Part shown: piece by piece, positions 29,501 to 36,385 of the stretch
Numbering within the stretch: the stretch's first letter is position 1
How the letters are laid out: every line of letters starts with the position of its first letter
Source of the DNA: an uncultured Treponema sp.
Lineage (GTDB): Bacteria; Spirochaetota; Spirochaetia; Treponematales; Treponemataceae
DNA length: 36,385 nucleotides
Direction of reading: 5' to 3'
Assembly (NCBI GenBank): GCA_946410085.1
Contig: CAMJZA010000035.1
Location: forward strand, 1 to 36,385
Program-made: the position numbers and the translations under genes
The notes under the pieces: model-generated
What the model was told of the DNA's origin: nothing
The model's input: only the letters and a program-made list of their open reading frames with translations
Database searches by the model: none

Positions 29501-31231
29501 ATGATTTCTTCCGTAGCCCCGTATATGGGGAAATATAAGAAGTACACGGCACTTGCTTCAGTACTGACCACCGTGGGAATCGTTGCAAGCGTTGTCCCCT
29601 ACTTCTTCCTGTACCAGCTGATTGTTCCGCTCACCCGGCACGAGCTGCCGGACTTTCAGTTCGTCGTCCTGCGTGTCGCGGCTATTTTTACCTGCCTGAC
29701 AGTCTATGCGCTTGCCTATAGCAAGGGGCTTGCCTTTTCACACATCAGCGCATACAACACACTCAAAAACATCCGCATCTCGCTGAAGGACCGGCTCGAA
29801 AAGCAGCCGCTCGGCAATATCCGGGAACTCGGAACCGGACAGATCAAGCGCGTCTTTACCGATGACATTGATCAGATTGAACTTCTGCTCGCCCATGCCA
29901 TTCCCGAAGGAATCGCAAACCTTACGGTTCCCTGCGTCGTGATCCTTGCGATGTTTTTCGTGGACTGGAGGCTTACGCTCCTGACGCTTGCGGTCCTGCC
30001 GTTTGGTGCGTTCGGAATGTACATGATGATGAAGGCCGGTACTTCCCTGATGGGTGCATATTATGAGTCCGCAAAGAAGATGAACAATACGATCATCGAA
30101 TACGTGAACGGCATGGAGGCGATAAAGGTCTTCAACAAAGACGGAGATTCCTTCCGCCGTTTCGGAGAGGCTGTCCGCGGCTACCGGGATTTTACGCTTG
30201 CATGGTACAGGGTATGCTGGCCCTGGATGGCCGTTTACAACAGTACCCTCCCCTGCCTGGCGCTTTTTATGCTGCCGTTCGGCGGGCTGATGGTCCTGAA
30301 CGGTACGCTCGATCTGAGCCAGCTGGTGCTCGTCCTGTGCATGTCCTTTTCGGTCGGACCTTCGATCCTGCGCGCCCTGAGTTTTGGCGGCAAGATAACG
30401 CAGCTGAACTACAAGATTGCCGAGCTTGAAAAAATGATGAACGGCGAGCCGGTTAAGGCAGGAACAAAAGCATTTGAAGGCAAAAACCATGACGTTGCAT
30501 TCAGGGACGTAAAATTCTCCTATGATAAAAAAGATGCCGTCCTGCACGGCATAACGCTTACCCTCAGGCAGGGGACGACCACCGCGCTCATCGGCGAGTC
30601 GGGCAGCGGCAAGTCAACGCTCGCCAGGCTGCTCGTGCATTTCTATGACGTGACGGGCGGTTCCATTTCGATCGGAGGACAGGACATCACCGATATGACG
30701 CTTGAAGCCCTGAACAATCAGATTTCGTATGTCGCGCAGGAGCAGTTCCTTTTCAACACATCGCTCTATGAGAACATCCTGATCGGCCGCCCCGACGCAA
30801 CCCGGGCGGAAGTCCTTGATGCTGCCCGCCGTGCCCAGTGCGACGAGTTCCTGTCCCGCTTCCCCAAGGGGATTGACACGATGGCGGGCGACAGCGGCAA
30901 GCAGCTTTCCGGCGGAGAGCGGCAGCGCATATCGCTTGCCCGTGCAATCCTCAAGAACGCCCCGGTCATCGTGCTTGACGAGGCGACTGCGTTCATGGAT
31001 CCGGAAAACGAGGAGAAGATGAATGCCGCCATCAATGAAATCATAAAAGACAAGACGGTCATCGTGATTGCCCACCGCCTTTCGTCCATAAAGAATGCGG
31101 ACAAAATCTGCGTACTCAAGGCAGGCAGCGTCATTGCGGAAGGAACGCATGACACGCTGATACAGGATTGCGCAGAATACCAGAAACTATGGAAGGCATC
31201 AACGCAGGCCGCAGAATGGAGGATTTCGTAA
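29501..31231 (+). CDS. ABC transporter, membrane-ATPase fusion (first of heterodimer)
   Basis: 576 residues, SD GGAGG. Residues 1-~310 are a six-helix type IV exporter-fold domain, and ~335-570 the ATPase: Walker A GESGSGKST, Q-loop SYVAQEQFLFN, signature LSGGERQRISLARAIL, Walker B VIVLDEATAFMD, His switch IAHRLSS. With the next gene (one base apart) it should form a heterodimer. Pairs of this kind beside an AraC regulator include YbtP/YbtQ and IrtA/IrtB, which despite the exporter fold import iron-siderophores. No N-terminal siderophore-interacting domain as in IrtA is present. No siderophore synthesis genes are in the window, so export or import cannot be decided. Confidence 0.9.
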   Translation: MISSVAPYMGKYKKYTALASVLTTVGIVASVVPYFFLYQLIVPLTRHELPDFQFVVLRVAAIFTCLTVYALAYSKGLAFSHISAYNTLKNIRISLKDRLEKQPLGNIRELGTGQIKRVFTDDIDQIELLLAHAIPEGIANLTVPCVVILAMFFVDWRLTLLTLAVLPFGAFGMYMMMKAGTSLMGAYYESAKKMNNTIIEYVNGMEAIKVFNKDGDSFRRFGEAVRGYRDFTLAWYRVCWPWMAVYNSTLPCLALFMLPFGGLMVLNGTLDLSQLVLVLCMSFSVGPSILRALSFGGKITQLNYKIAELEKMMNGEPVKAGTKAFEGKNHDVAFRDVKFSYDKKDAVLHGITLTLRQGTTTALIGESGSGKSTLARLLVHFYDVTGGSISIGGQDITDMTLEALNNQISYVAQEQFLFNTSLYENILIGRPDATRAEVLDAARRAQCDEFLSRFPKGIDTMAGDSGKQLSGGERQRISLARAILKNAPVIVLDEATAFMDPENEEKMNAAINEIIKDKTVIVIAHRLSSIKNADKICVLKAGSVIAEGTHDTLIQDCAEYQKLWKASTQAAEWRIS

Positions 31232-31232
31232 C

Positions 31233-33008
31233 ATGAAAAAACAGAACAGGAACAAATCGATGATTCAGATGATGCACCGGCTTGTCAGCTCGTGCGGAAA
31301 TTACAAGGCGCAGATCCGGGCGGCGTATGTGCCGGGCTTTTTCAAGGGCGTGTTCATGAAGGCCCCGCTCATGGCCTCGTTTTTCATCATAAGCGGATTC
31401 ATGGCGGGGACGGTCACGAAGAAGCTCTGCCTTGTTTCCGGCCTCGTGCTTTTGGGCTGCATGGCTGCGCAGGCAGTCCTGCAGAATATCTCGGACAGGC
31501 TTCAGAGTGCGGCGGGATTCAAGGTGTTTGCCGACAAGCGCATGCAGCTCGGCGACCACTTCCGCAAGCTTTCGATGGGATACTTTTCGGAGGGAAACAT
31601 CGGCAGGGTAAGCAGCGTCCTTGCGACGGACATGAACTTCATCGAAGAAAACTGCATGATGGTCCTGGAAGATTTAGTCGGCTTCATGATTTCGCAGGGC
31701 CTTATGATATGCTTCATGTTCTACCTTGACTGGCGGCTCGGACTTGTCGCCGTGGCATGCCTTGCCCTGATCATGCTGATGGGAAACCTGATGACGCGGA
31801 TTTCCGTTTCTCATTCCATGGAAAAACAGGAAGCGAGCCAGGAACTCACGAGCGCGGTCCTTGAGTTCGCGGAAGGAATCGGAATCATCAAGACCTACAA
31901 TATGCTGGGCGAAAAGTCAAAGGAGATGAACCGGAACTTTGAGGAAAGCTGCGACAAAGCAATCGGGTTTGAAACGGCGTATGCGCCGTGGTGGGCAGGC
32001 TTCATGGTGTCGTACGGACTCGGAACGTCCGTAGTCCTGTTCGTCGCGTATCTTTTGACGGCGCGGGGAATCATCAGCATGGAATACATGATGGGAATGA
32101 TTCTGTTCCTGTTCGACACTTTTGCCGGAATGAAGGCATATTACGGAAACGTCGCCCGCCTGACCGTGACGGACGCATGCCTTGACCGGATAGAGAGCGT
32201 CTTTGACGAGGCTGAAATCAGCAATGAGGGAACGGCCCGGCTTCCTGCAGCGGGCAGCACGGTTGACGGGGCAGACGGAAAGGCCCTGCCGGAAATCTCC
32301 TACCGGAACGTCAGCTTTTCCTACGGCGACAAAGAGGCCCTGCACGGCATCAGCTTTGACGTGCAGCAGGGGCAGATGTTCGCCCTCGTGGGGCAGAGCG
32401 GCGGCGGCAAGTCCACGATTGCCAGCCTGCTCGCCCGCTTCTGGGACGTGAACGCCGGAAGCATACGGATACGGGGACAGGACATCCGGGACGTCCCGCT
32501 TTCTGACCTGATGGACAACATCAGCATGGTCTTCCAGCGGGTTTACCTCTTCCAGGATACGATTTTCAACAACATCGCAATGGGAAAGACAAATGCAACC
32601 CGCGAAGAAGTAATCGAAGTCGCAAAGAAAGCCCGCTGCTACGACTTCATCATGCAGCTGCCGCAGGGCTTTGACACGGTGATCGGCGAAGGCGGCGCAA
32701 GCCTTTCCGGGGGCGAGCAGCAGCGGATTTCGATAGCCCGCTGCATGCTCAAGGACGCTCCCATCGTCATACTGGATGAAGCGACCGCGAGCGTGGACGC
32801 GGACAATGAGCACTTCATACAGGAAGCGATTTCCGAGCTGTGCCGGGGCAAGACGCTCATCGTCATAGCCCACCGCCTGAACACCATCCGCAATGCCGAC
32901 AGGATTCTCGTCATACGGAACGGACGGCTTGCGGAAAGCGGAACGCACGACGAGCTCATGGCAAAAGACGGCGAGTACGCCGCCATGACTCGCAGGCAGA
33001 CGGCGTAG
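31233..33008 (+). CDS. ABC transporter, membrane-ATPase fusion (second of heterodimer)
   Basis: 591 residues beginning one base after the previous stop. Membrane domain to ~residue 320 (FFIISGFMAGTVTKKLCLVSGLVLLG, LMICFMFYLDWRLGLVAVACLALIMLMG), then Walker A GQSGGGKST, signature LSGGEQQRISIARCML, Walker B IVILDEATASVD, His switch IAHRLNT. Both ATP sites look complete, so this is not a one-dead-site heterodimer. It is more like YbtQ/IrtB. The 3' end converges on the HU/DUF4469 gene with a hairpin between them. Confidence 0.9.
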   Translation: MKKQNRNKSMIQMMHRLVSSCGNYKAQIRAAYVPGFFKGVFMKAPLMASFFIISGFMAGTVTKKLCLVSGLVLLGCMAAQAVLQNISDRLQSAAGFKVFADKRMQLGDHFRKLSMGYFSEGNIGRVSSVLATDMNFIEENCMMVLEDLVGFMISQGLMICFMFYLDWRLGLVAVACLALIMLMGNLMTRISVSHSMEKQEASQELTSAVLEFAEGIGIIKTYNMLGEKSKEMNRNFEESCDKAIGFETAYAPWWAGFMVSYGLGTSVVLFVAYLLTARGIISMEYMMGMILFLFDTFAGMKAYYGNVARLTVTDACLDRIESVFDEAEISNEGTARLPAAGSTVDGADGKALPEISYRNVSFSYGDKEALHGISFDVQQGQMFALVGQSGGGKSTIASLLARFWDVNAGSIRIRGQDIRDVPLSDLMDNISMVFQRVYLFQDTIFNNIAMGKTNATREEVIEVAKKARCYDFIMQLPQGFDTVIGEGGASLSGGEQQRISIARCMLKDAPIVILDEATASVDADNEHFIQEAISELCRGKTLIVIAHRLNTIRNADRILVIRNGRLAESGTHDELMAKDGEYAAMTRRQTA

Positions 33009-33020
33009 ACTAAAAACCGT

Positions 33021-33051
33021 TCCGCCGTCCGGCACCATGCTGAACGGCGGA
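33021..33051. terminator. Hairpin between convergent genes
   Basis: Arms TCCGCCGT (33021-33028) and ACGGCGGA (33044-33051), 15-base loop, no U-tract on either strand. It lies between two stop codons, so it may end both transcripts with factor help. Confidence 0.5.
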
Positions 33052-33055
33052 CCTC

Positions 33056-33835
33056 CTACGGCAGCGAGTCTCCTTTCACCGTAACAATGCCGCTTGCTGC
33101 CGTCAAATACGATTTCTTCAGCGTATTCCCCTTCGAGCTGTTCGTCTTCAGGACGATGCAGTAGGGTGTGCCGGCAACAAGCGTTACAGGTAAAAAGAAT
33201 TCCAGCGTTTTTGACACATTCCTGATAAGCCTGTCAACCTTAATCCATTTGGTCTCGTCGGCATCCGGCTCGCCTTTTTCCGTTGCAGGAGCAAAGAAAA
33301 CACCGCCTTCTTCGCCCGCAATTTTGAGCCGGGAGCCTTCAATCCGAATTGACTTTCCTGCCGTAAACTCGGTCGTCTCCTCGCCCGTGTACAGGTCAGT
33401 CATTGTGCCGATAATCGGAGTTGAATCAGACATGACGATCTTCTTGATTCCGAGTGCGGAAACGGCCTTGTTCGTGACTTTCGATGAGGTAAACTTCACC
33501 TGAAAACCCGGTATGCTTGCCGTCTCCGGCGTGTCGCCCCTGACCCTTCCGCTCGTGGTAATGTAGAACGTTCCCAGGTCAAACAGGTTCACTGCCTCGC
33601 CGCGGCTCAGTGCCTCAAGGATTTCCGCCTTGAAAAGCGACGCCATGTGCTTCGCCATGATTGCGTTCGTGCCCACTTCTTTCTTTTGAATCCGTGCAAT
33701 CAGGTGGTCAATGTTTACGGTCATGCGGTCAAATTTGGCATAGTATTTGCCGCCCCTGTCAAACGGATTTGCAACGAGCGTAACCGTACCCGTTCCGTCC
33801 GAATCAATGTAGTCAATAACAGTTGTATTGCTCAT
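33056..33835 (-). CDS. HU-like DNA-binding protein with DUF4469 domain
   Basis: 259 residues from ATG (33833-33835), with GGAAGGAAGAGG upstream on the minus strand; the longer open frame lacks an ATG. N-terminal domain ~1-165 is HU-like: YAKFDRMTVNIDHLIARIQ, GTNAIMAKHMASLFKAEILEALSRGEAVNLFDLGTFY, PGFQVKFTSS. The C-terminal ~95 residues form an Ig-like DUF4469 domain: RIEGSRLKIAGEEGGVFFAP and FFLPVTLVAGTPYCIVLKT. These two-domain proteins occur in Bacteroidetes and treponemes, role unknown, presumably DNA binding. A truncated relative lies at 11901-12225. Its leader carries a strong hairpin at 33879-33901. Confidence 0.8.
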   Translation of the reverse strand: MSNTTVIDYIDSDGTGTVTLVANPFDRGGKYYAKFDRMTVNIDHLIARIQKKEVGTNAIMAKHMASLFKAEILEALSRGEAVNLFDLGTFYITTSGRVRGDTPETASIPGFQVKFTSSKVTNKAVSALGIKKIVMSDSTPIIGTMTDLYTGEETTEFTAGKSIRIEGSRLKIAGEEGGVFFAPATEKGEPDADETKWIKVDRLIRNVSKTLEFFLPVTLVAGTPYCIVLKTNSSKGNTLKKSYLTAASGIVTVKGDSLP

Positions 33836-33878
33836 GTTTTTGTCCTCTTCCTTCCCTTTGGGAAAAACTGAAATTACA

Positions 33879-33901
33879 GGTACTGCCAGAAAGGCAGTAC
33901 C
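33879..33901. repeat. Perfect 9-bp hairpin in the HU/DUF4469 leader
   Basis: GGTACTGCC (33879-33887) and GGCAGTACC (33893-33901) with a 5-base loop, about 44 bases upstream of the start codon on the minus strand. It could be an attenuator, an mRNA-stability element or an operator. Confidence 0.6.
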
Positions 33902-33908
33902 AGCCAGG

Positions 33909-34029
33909 TTGACGAGGACACCGCATAAAAGTATAATCAAAATGCTACTTAAGAAAGATGCCTTTACGGGTGTCGGTTCTTTAAGCCCTGATGGAGATTC
34001 GTCACAGTCTGCTTCAGGGCTGTTTTTTT
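33909..34029 (+). ncRNA. Candidate small RNA with its own promoter and terminator
   Basis: TTGACG (33909-33914), 17 bases and TATAAT (33932-33937) make a strong promoter. The transcript would start near 33944 and end about 85 bases later at a terminator: AGCCCTGA (33984-33991) and TCAGGGCT (34014-34021), then G and seven T (34023-34029). A short open frame exists but runs on through the antisense of the ImmA gene and looks non-coding. It is divergent from the HU/DUF4469 gene and tail-to-tail with ImmA. No known RNA family recognised. Confidence 0.45.
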
Positions 34030-34606
34030 ATGCCACGCCATCCTTCCGGACGCATGTTAAAAGCCGCGCAATCCTGCCGTTCAGTATCGTGTTCCGTATC
34101 CGCGTAGACCGGAAAGCCCTAATGTAATGTACGTATACATTGCTGGCACACTCGAAACCGATCTCGCATGTATCGGAAATTTCCTGCGGACTGTTCAGCT
34201 GAAGCCGGTGTACGAACACGAGCGGAGCCATTACATAGGCCGCAAAATGGTTCGCTTCTTCCTCCATCTGCCCGTACGGAATCATGCAGCCTGCTTCCAG
34301 ATGCCCCAGCTGGATATGGGCAATTTCATGCCAGATGGTAAACTTAATGCGGTTTCTGTCCAGACTGTCATTATAGTAAATGGTATACTTCCCCGCCTTG
34401 AAGATGGTAAAGCCGTCCTGAAACCTTGACACGATGAATTCCCTGTCGTTCCCGGCGAATTCCGAGCAGCCGTGAATCTCTACGGCAAGCAGGAGTGCAA
34501 CCGTAAAGCAGTTCATGGGAAACTGTTTTATTCCCAGGTCCTCAATGAGATTATTCGCCTCTTCTTCAATCCTGTCATAATCGCAACTTTTTAAAATCTT
34601 TTTCAT
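34028..34606 (-). CDS. ImmA/IrrE family metallo-endopeptidase
   Basis: 192 residues. The zinc site is HEIAHIQLGH (Hx3H with the catalytic Glu), followed by EEEANHFAAYVMAPL, whose Glu gives the third ligand, the full COG2856 pattern. Its start overlaps the stop of the XRE gene upstream (TAATG), so the two form one cassette. In ICEBs1-type elements ImmA cleaves the partner repressor to release a mobile element; other such pairs act as toxin-antitoxin or stress switches. No integrase or phage gene is in view, so which kind applies cannot be told. The 3' end abuts the T-run of the candidate RNA. Confidence 0.9.
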   Translation of the reverse strand: MKKILKSCDYDRIEEEANNLIEDLGIKQFPMNCFTVALLLAVEIHGCSEFAGNDREFIVSRFQDGFTIFKAGKYTIYYNDSLDRNRIKFTIWHEIAHIQLGHLEAGCMIPYGQMEEEANHFAAYVMAPLVFVHRLQLNSPQEISDTCEIGFECASNVYVHYIRAFRSTRIRNTILNGRIARLLTCVRKDGVA

Positions 34607-34944
34607 TATACTTGTTTTCCTCCAAAAAGAATCCGTGCCAGCCGTTCCTTATCCTCCGCGCTCATGTTAGGGGCGTTGCGGGCGACAAGCTGAAAGACCT
34701 GTTCAATCTCGCTGTCCGCTCCCGCCGGCTTTACCTCCTCCGTCCTCCCGCTCAGGTAGTCGGTCGAAGTCCCCAGAGCGTTTGCAATGTTCAGGAGTAT
34801 CGCCCCTTTCGGCTCACGGTCGCCTTTCAGGTAGTGCGAAACAGCTCCTTCAGTCAGGTTCGTCTTCTGCGCCAGCTCCTTCTGGCTCAGGCCCCGCTCT
34901 TTCAAGAGGGCGGCAAACCGCTCTCTGAATGCTCCTTCAGCCAT
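34606..34944 (-). CDS. XRE-family HTH regulator (ImmR-like)
   Basis: 112 residues from ATG 34944. The frame is open 20 codons further, but that region holds the promoter, and AAGGGGGA lies just before 34944. HTH_3 motif: FAALLKERGLSQKELAQKTNLTEGAVSHYLKGDREPKGAILLNIANAL, then STDYLSGR, the usual linker. The C-terminal tail IEQVFQLVARNAPNMSAEDKERLARIL is helical. It likely represses its own operon and is the substrate or partner of the ImmA protease downstream, by family analogy. Confidence 0.9.
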   Translation of the reverse strand: MAEGAFRERFAALLKERGLSQKELAQKTNLTEGAVSHYLKGDREPKGAILLNIANALGTSTDYLSGRTEEVKPAGADSEIEQVFQLVARNAPNMSAEDKERLARILFGGKQV

Positions 34945-34975
34945 TCTTTCCCCCTTGGTTTTACCCTCCATGCTC

Positions 34976-35004
34976 ACTATATCGGCAAAACTTGTCATTG
35001 TCAA
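34976..35004 (-). promoter_or_regulatory. Promoter of the XRE-ImmA pair
   Basis: On the minus strand TTGACA (35004-34999), 17 bases, TATAGT (34981-34976). It overlaps the codons of the longer XRE frame and so supports the start at 34944. Confidence 0.7.
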
Positions 35005-35024
35005 GTGTAAATTGTCAAAAATTC

Positions 35025-35181
35025 AGCTAATACTGTCTTACTTAGCTGAGTAAGAAAGACGTCCCTAGCTAAGTAAGACTGTCTTTCTTAGCTAAGCAAG
35101 AATGGCGTTCCTGGCTGAGTAAGAACGACGTTCCTAGCTGAGTAAGAATGGCGTTCTTGGCTAAGTAAGAACGGCATTCCC
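35025..35181. repeat. Tandem array of a 23-bp unit (6 full copies plus a partial)
   Basis: Units start at 35044, 35067, 35090, 35113, 35136 and 35159, with a 19-base partial at 35025. Each begins AGCTRAGTAAGA or GGCTRAGTAAGA and ends near GTTCCT. Because AGCT sits between TTACTT-like and AAGTAAG-like flanks, unit joints are themselves palindromic (for example CTTACTTAGCTGAGTAAG). No spacers vary between copies, so it is not a CRISPR. It lies between the XRE promoter and the restriction-enzyme fragment. Confidence 0.85.
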
Positions 35182-35192
35182 GATCTAAAGTC

Positions 35193-36110
35193 CTACTGTT
35201 TTGTCAGTTTCTCGTAGAGTTTAAACAATTCTGCCACGCACTCGCTCTCGGTCATCTTCATGCCGAACCCGTAGGCTGCCATCACCGCCTTGTCGTTCTC
35301 GCGGTGAGCCTCTACAAGTTCAGGGAACATATACGCTTTGTCACCATAGAGCTGGGCAAGCGTGCAGTCGGCGTATTTTGCCCGAGCATTCAAAATTGAT
35401 TGTGCAGTCTGCTCAATCGAATATTTCTGCTCATCTGTCCCTGATGGCCATGGAAATGTGTTATAAACATTATTCACTGTATAACTGTAATCACTTTTTA
35501 GACGGCAACATATAGCCCGCATCCAAGCATTATGGACATTTGAAGTTAAGACTCCAAAATGGTAAAGCGTACCATTAGGCAGAATTCTCACTTTATCACT
35601 ACAAATTATGCTTTCATCAAGATATCCTATCGGAATATATTTTCTTCGTTCCGATGAAACTTGCGGAATGACAATATAGCTTCCTTTCGGGAAATTTTCG
35701 ACATGAAACCGTGTCGGTTTTTCAGCGAGCTTTACAGTAGGTGCACTTGTACTTGCAAGCCTGTAATTGCGCACCGCATCAACCCGCTTCATACATTCCG
35801 GTAACTTGAATAGCTCCGATGGCAGGCAATCTCCAAGCCACAAGATATAACGGATTTTGCCATTAATGAATTCCTCCGAACCCATATACTGATGGAAATA
35901 CTTTTCTGCCTGGGGCTCCTTTTTCAGGAATTTGTCTTTCTCTTCCTGAGTGAAAATATAGTTTCCACCGTCAATAGGCTTATTCCCGATTCCCACTTCA
36001 GGCACATCACAAAGCGGAACCTTTACACTCTCGACAAAAGTATTCGATGCATCCAAAAGGTAACCGTTAATATTTTCGACATTCTTATATGTTCCATCTG
36101 CGTTGAATAG
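35193..36110 (-). pseudogene. C-terminal fragment of an MmeI-like type IIG restriction-modification enzyme
   Basis: The minus frame is open from 36110 to the stop at 35193 (about 305 residues). It matches the end of MmeI-type enzymes: NINGYLLDASNTFVESV, PLCDVPEVGIGNKPIDGGNY, GSEEFINGKIRYILWLGD, AVRNYRLASTSAPTVKLAEKPTRFH, then FGVLTSNVHNAWMRAICC, NTFPWP, and the C-terminal YGFGMKMTESECVAELFKLYEKLT. This is the target-recognition and C-terminal region only; nuclease, helical and methyltransferase domains are missing. An in-frame stop and unrelated AT-rich sequence lie just upstream, so it was cut by a rearrangement. A start at 36056 is possible but unlikely to give a working enzyme. Confidence 0.8.
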
Positions 36111-36192
36111 TTATCGTAAATATGTAAAACCAGCAAAGAGAAATGAGGAATTTGCTCAAAAAATACAATCTGATTTTAAGCTTTATCTTTAA
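36064..36192 (+). pseudogene. Possible C-terminal tail of an unknown gene at a rearrangement joint
   Basis: The plus frame after a stop at 36061-36063 is open to TAA at 36190-36192, with a credible basic tail VPSALNSYRKYVKPAKRNEEFAQ from about 36091. It has no start codon and its 5' part is antisense to the restriction-enzyme fragment, so only the region after ~36097 is likely genuine. Family not recognised. Confidence 0.25.
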
Positions 36193-36210
36193 TAATCATA
36201 GGAGTTTTTT

Positions 36211-36363
36211 ATGAAAGATATAATTGTAAAATATATAAGAAGTAAAACAGCCAGTGCAGTCATTTCTATTAACGGAAAAGAATATGAAGTCAATTCCAGC
36301 TTTTCAATTTTAAGTAAAATCTATAATGAAAGTATTCGTTCAGATACCGGGCAATCTGATTGA
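36211..36363 (+). CDS. Small AT-rich hypothetical protein
   Basis: 50 residues from ATG 36211 behind ATAGGAG (spacing 7). Sequence includes KYIRSKTASAVISINGKEYEVNS and ends in RSDTGQSD. The good SD and low-GC codon use agree with the tail just upstream (stop at 36192), so both may be from one imported piece of DNA. It may continue a family with a longer C-terminus: the last codons run into GC-richer sequence near 36345, where another joint is possible. Function unknown. Confidence 0.4.
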   Translation: MKDIIVKYIRSKTASAVISINGKEYEVNSSFSILSKIYNESIRSDTGQSD

Positions 36364-36385
36364 GGTTGCCGCCGATCCTGCCGTA

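Noticed and set aside
33836..33940. Signal-peptide-like extension of the HU/DUF4469 protein
   Set aside because: It has no ATG, contains the leader hairpin, and the ATG at 33835 has a good SD.
33828..34127. Plus-strand open frame through the candidate RNA and the ImmA 3' end
   Set aside because: It crosses a strong terminator, is antisense to ImmA and shows no protein-like features.
35025..35181. CRISPR array
   Set aside because: Units are contiguous 23-bp repeats with no unique spacers and no cas genes nearby.
1..36385. tRNA, rRNA or insertion sequence
   Set aside because: No cloverleaf, rRNA-like conserved stretch, transposase frame or terminal repeats with target duplication were recognised by eye.

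Overview
The window looks like an accessory-rich chromosomal stretch of a host-associated anaerobic spirochaete, most likely a treponeme. This placement is an inference. It rests on several exported formylglycine-generating-enzyme-like proteins, exported flavodoxins and DUF362 proteins, HU/DUF4469 proteins, sigma70-type promoters (TTGACA, 17 bp, TATAAT-like) and moderate GC content. No rRNA, tRNA, CRISPR array or insertion sequence was seen.

Layout. (1) 1-2784: the end of a SAM methyltransferase, an ATC-hydrolase-family protein, a second methyltransferase, then on the minus strand an MmcQ/YjbR protein and a TetR regulator. (2) 2785-10362: a long plus-strand redox operon, divergent from the TetR gene. 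It encodes an alpha/beta hydrolase, a cyclophilin-like protein, two exported DUF362 proteins, a carboxymuconolactone-decarboxylase-like protein, an aldo/keto reductase, a SUMF1-flavodoxin fusion, a DUF4405 membrane protein and an ABM monooxygenase. (3) 10378-12743: minus-strand PhzF-GNAT fusion, a DUF4469 remnant and a PNPOx-like flavoprotein. (4) 12857-17064: a second unit whose promoter and palindromic operator are sister copies of those at 2856-2910. It carries an exported flavodoxin, an NADPH-dependent FMN reductase-like protein, an exported FGE homologue with its catalytic cysteines, a CDF transporter and a CmpB-like membrane protein. (5) 17143-17710: a decayed methyltransferase paralogous to the one at the left edge.

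(6) 17833-26439 is the most interesting part: one tightly coupled operon with a substrate-binding lipoprotein, a NifH-like Fe protein, NifD- and NifK-like subunits, two more substrate-binding lipoproteins, a FecCD/BtuC-type permease and its ATPase. The NifDK-like pair lacks the FeMo-cofactor ligands and part of the P-cluster ligands. It is therefore unlikely to fix nitrogen; a reductase acting on, or for, an imported iron chelate, tetrapyrrole or corrinoid is a plausible role. (7) 26512-33008: DUF3793, flavodoxin, a membrane protein, an AraC regulator and a heterodimeric ABC exporter-fold pair of the YbtPQ/IrtAB kind. Units 5, 6 and two within 7 share a palindrome GTTAG-N6-CTAAC next to their promoters. 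Its half-sites resemble DtxR/IdeR boxes, which suggests one metal-starvation regulon.

(8) 33056-36385: a plastic end with an HU/DUF4469 gene, a candidate small RNA, an XRE-ImmA pair, a 23-bp tandem repeat array, the C-terminal fragment of an MmeI-like restriction-modification enzyme and AT-rich unknown sequence.

Single-base disturbances in or beside short A or T runs recur (7010-7016, 9273-9278 and in the 17143 pseudogene). These may be true phase variation, real decay or sequencing errors.
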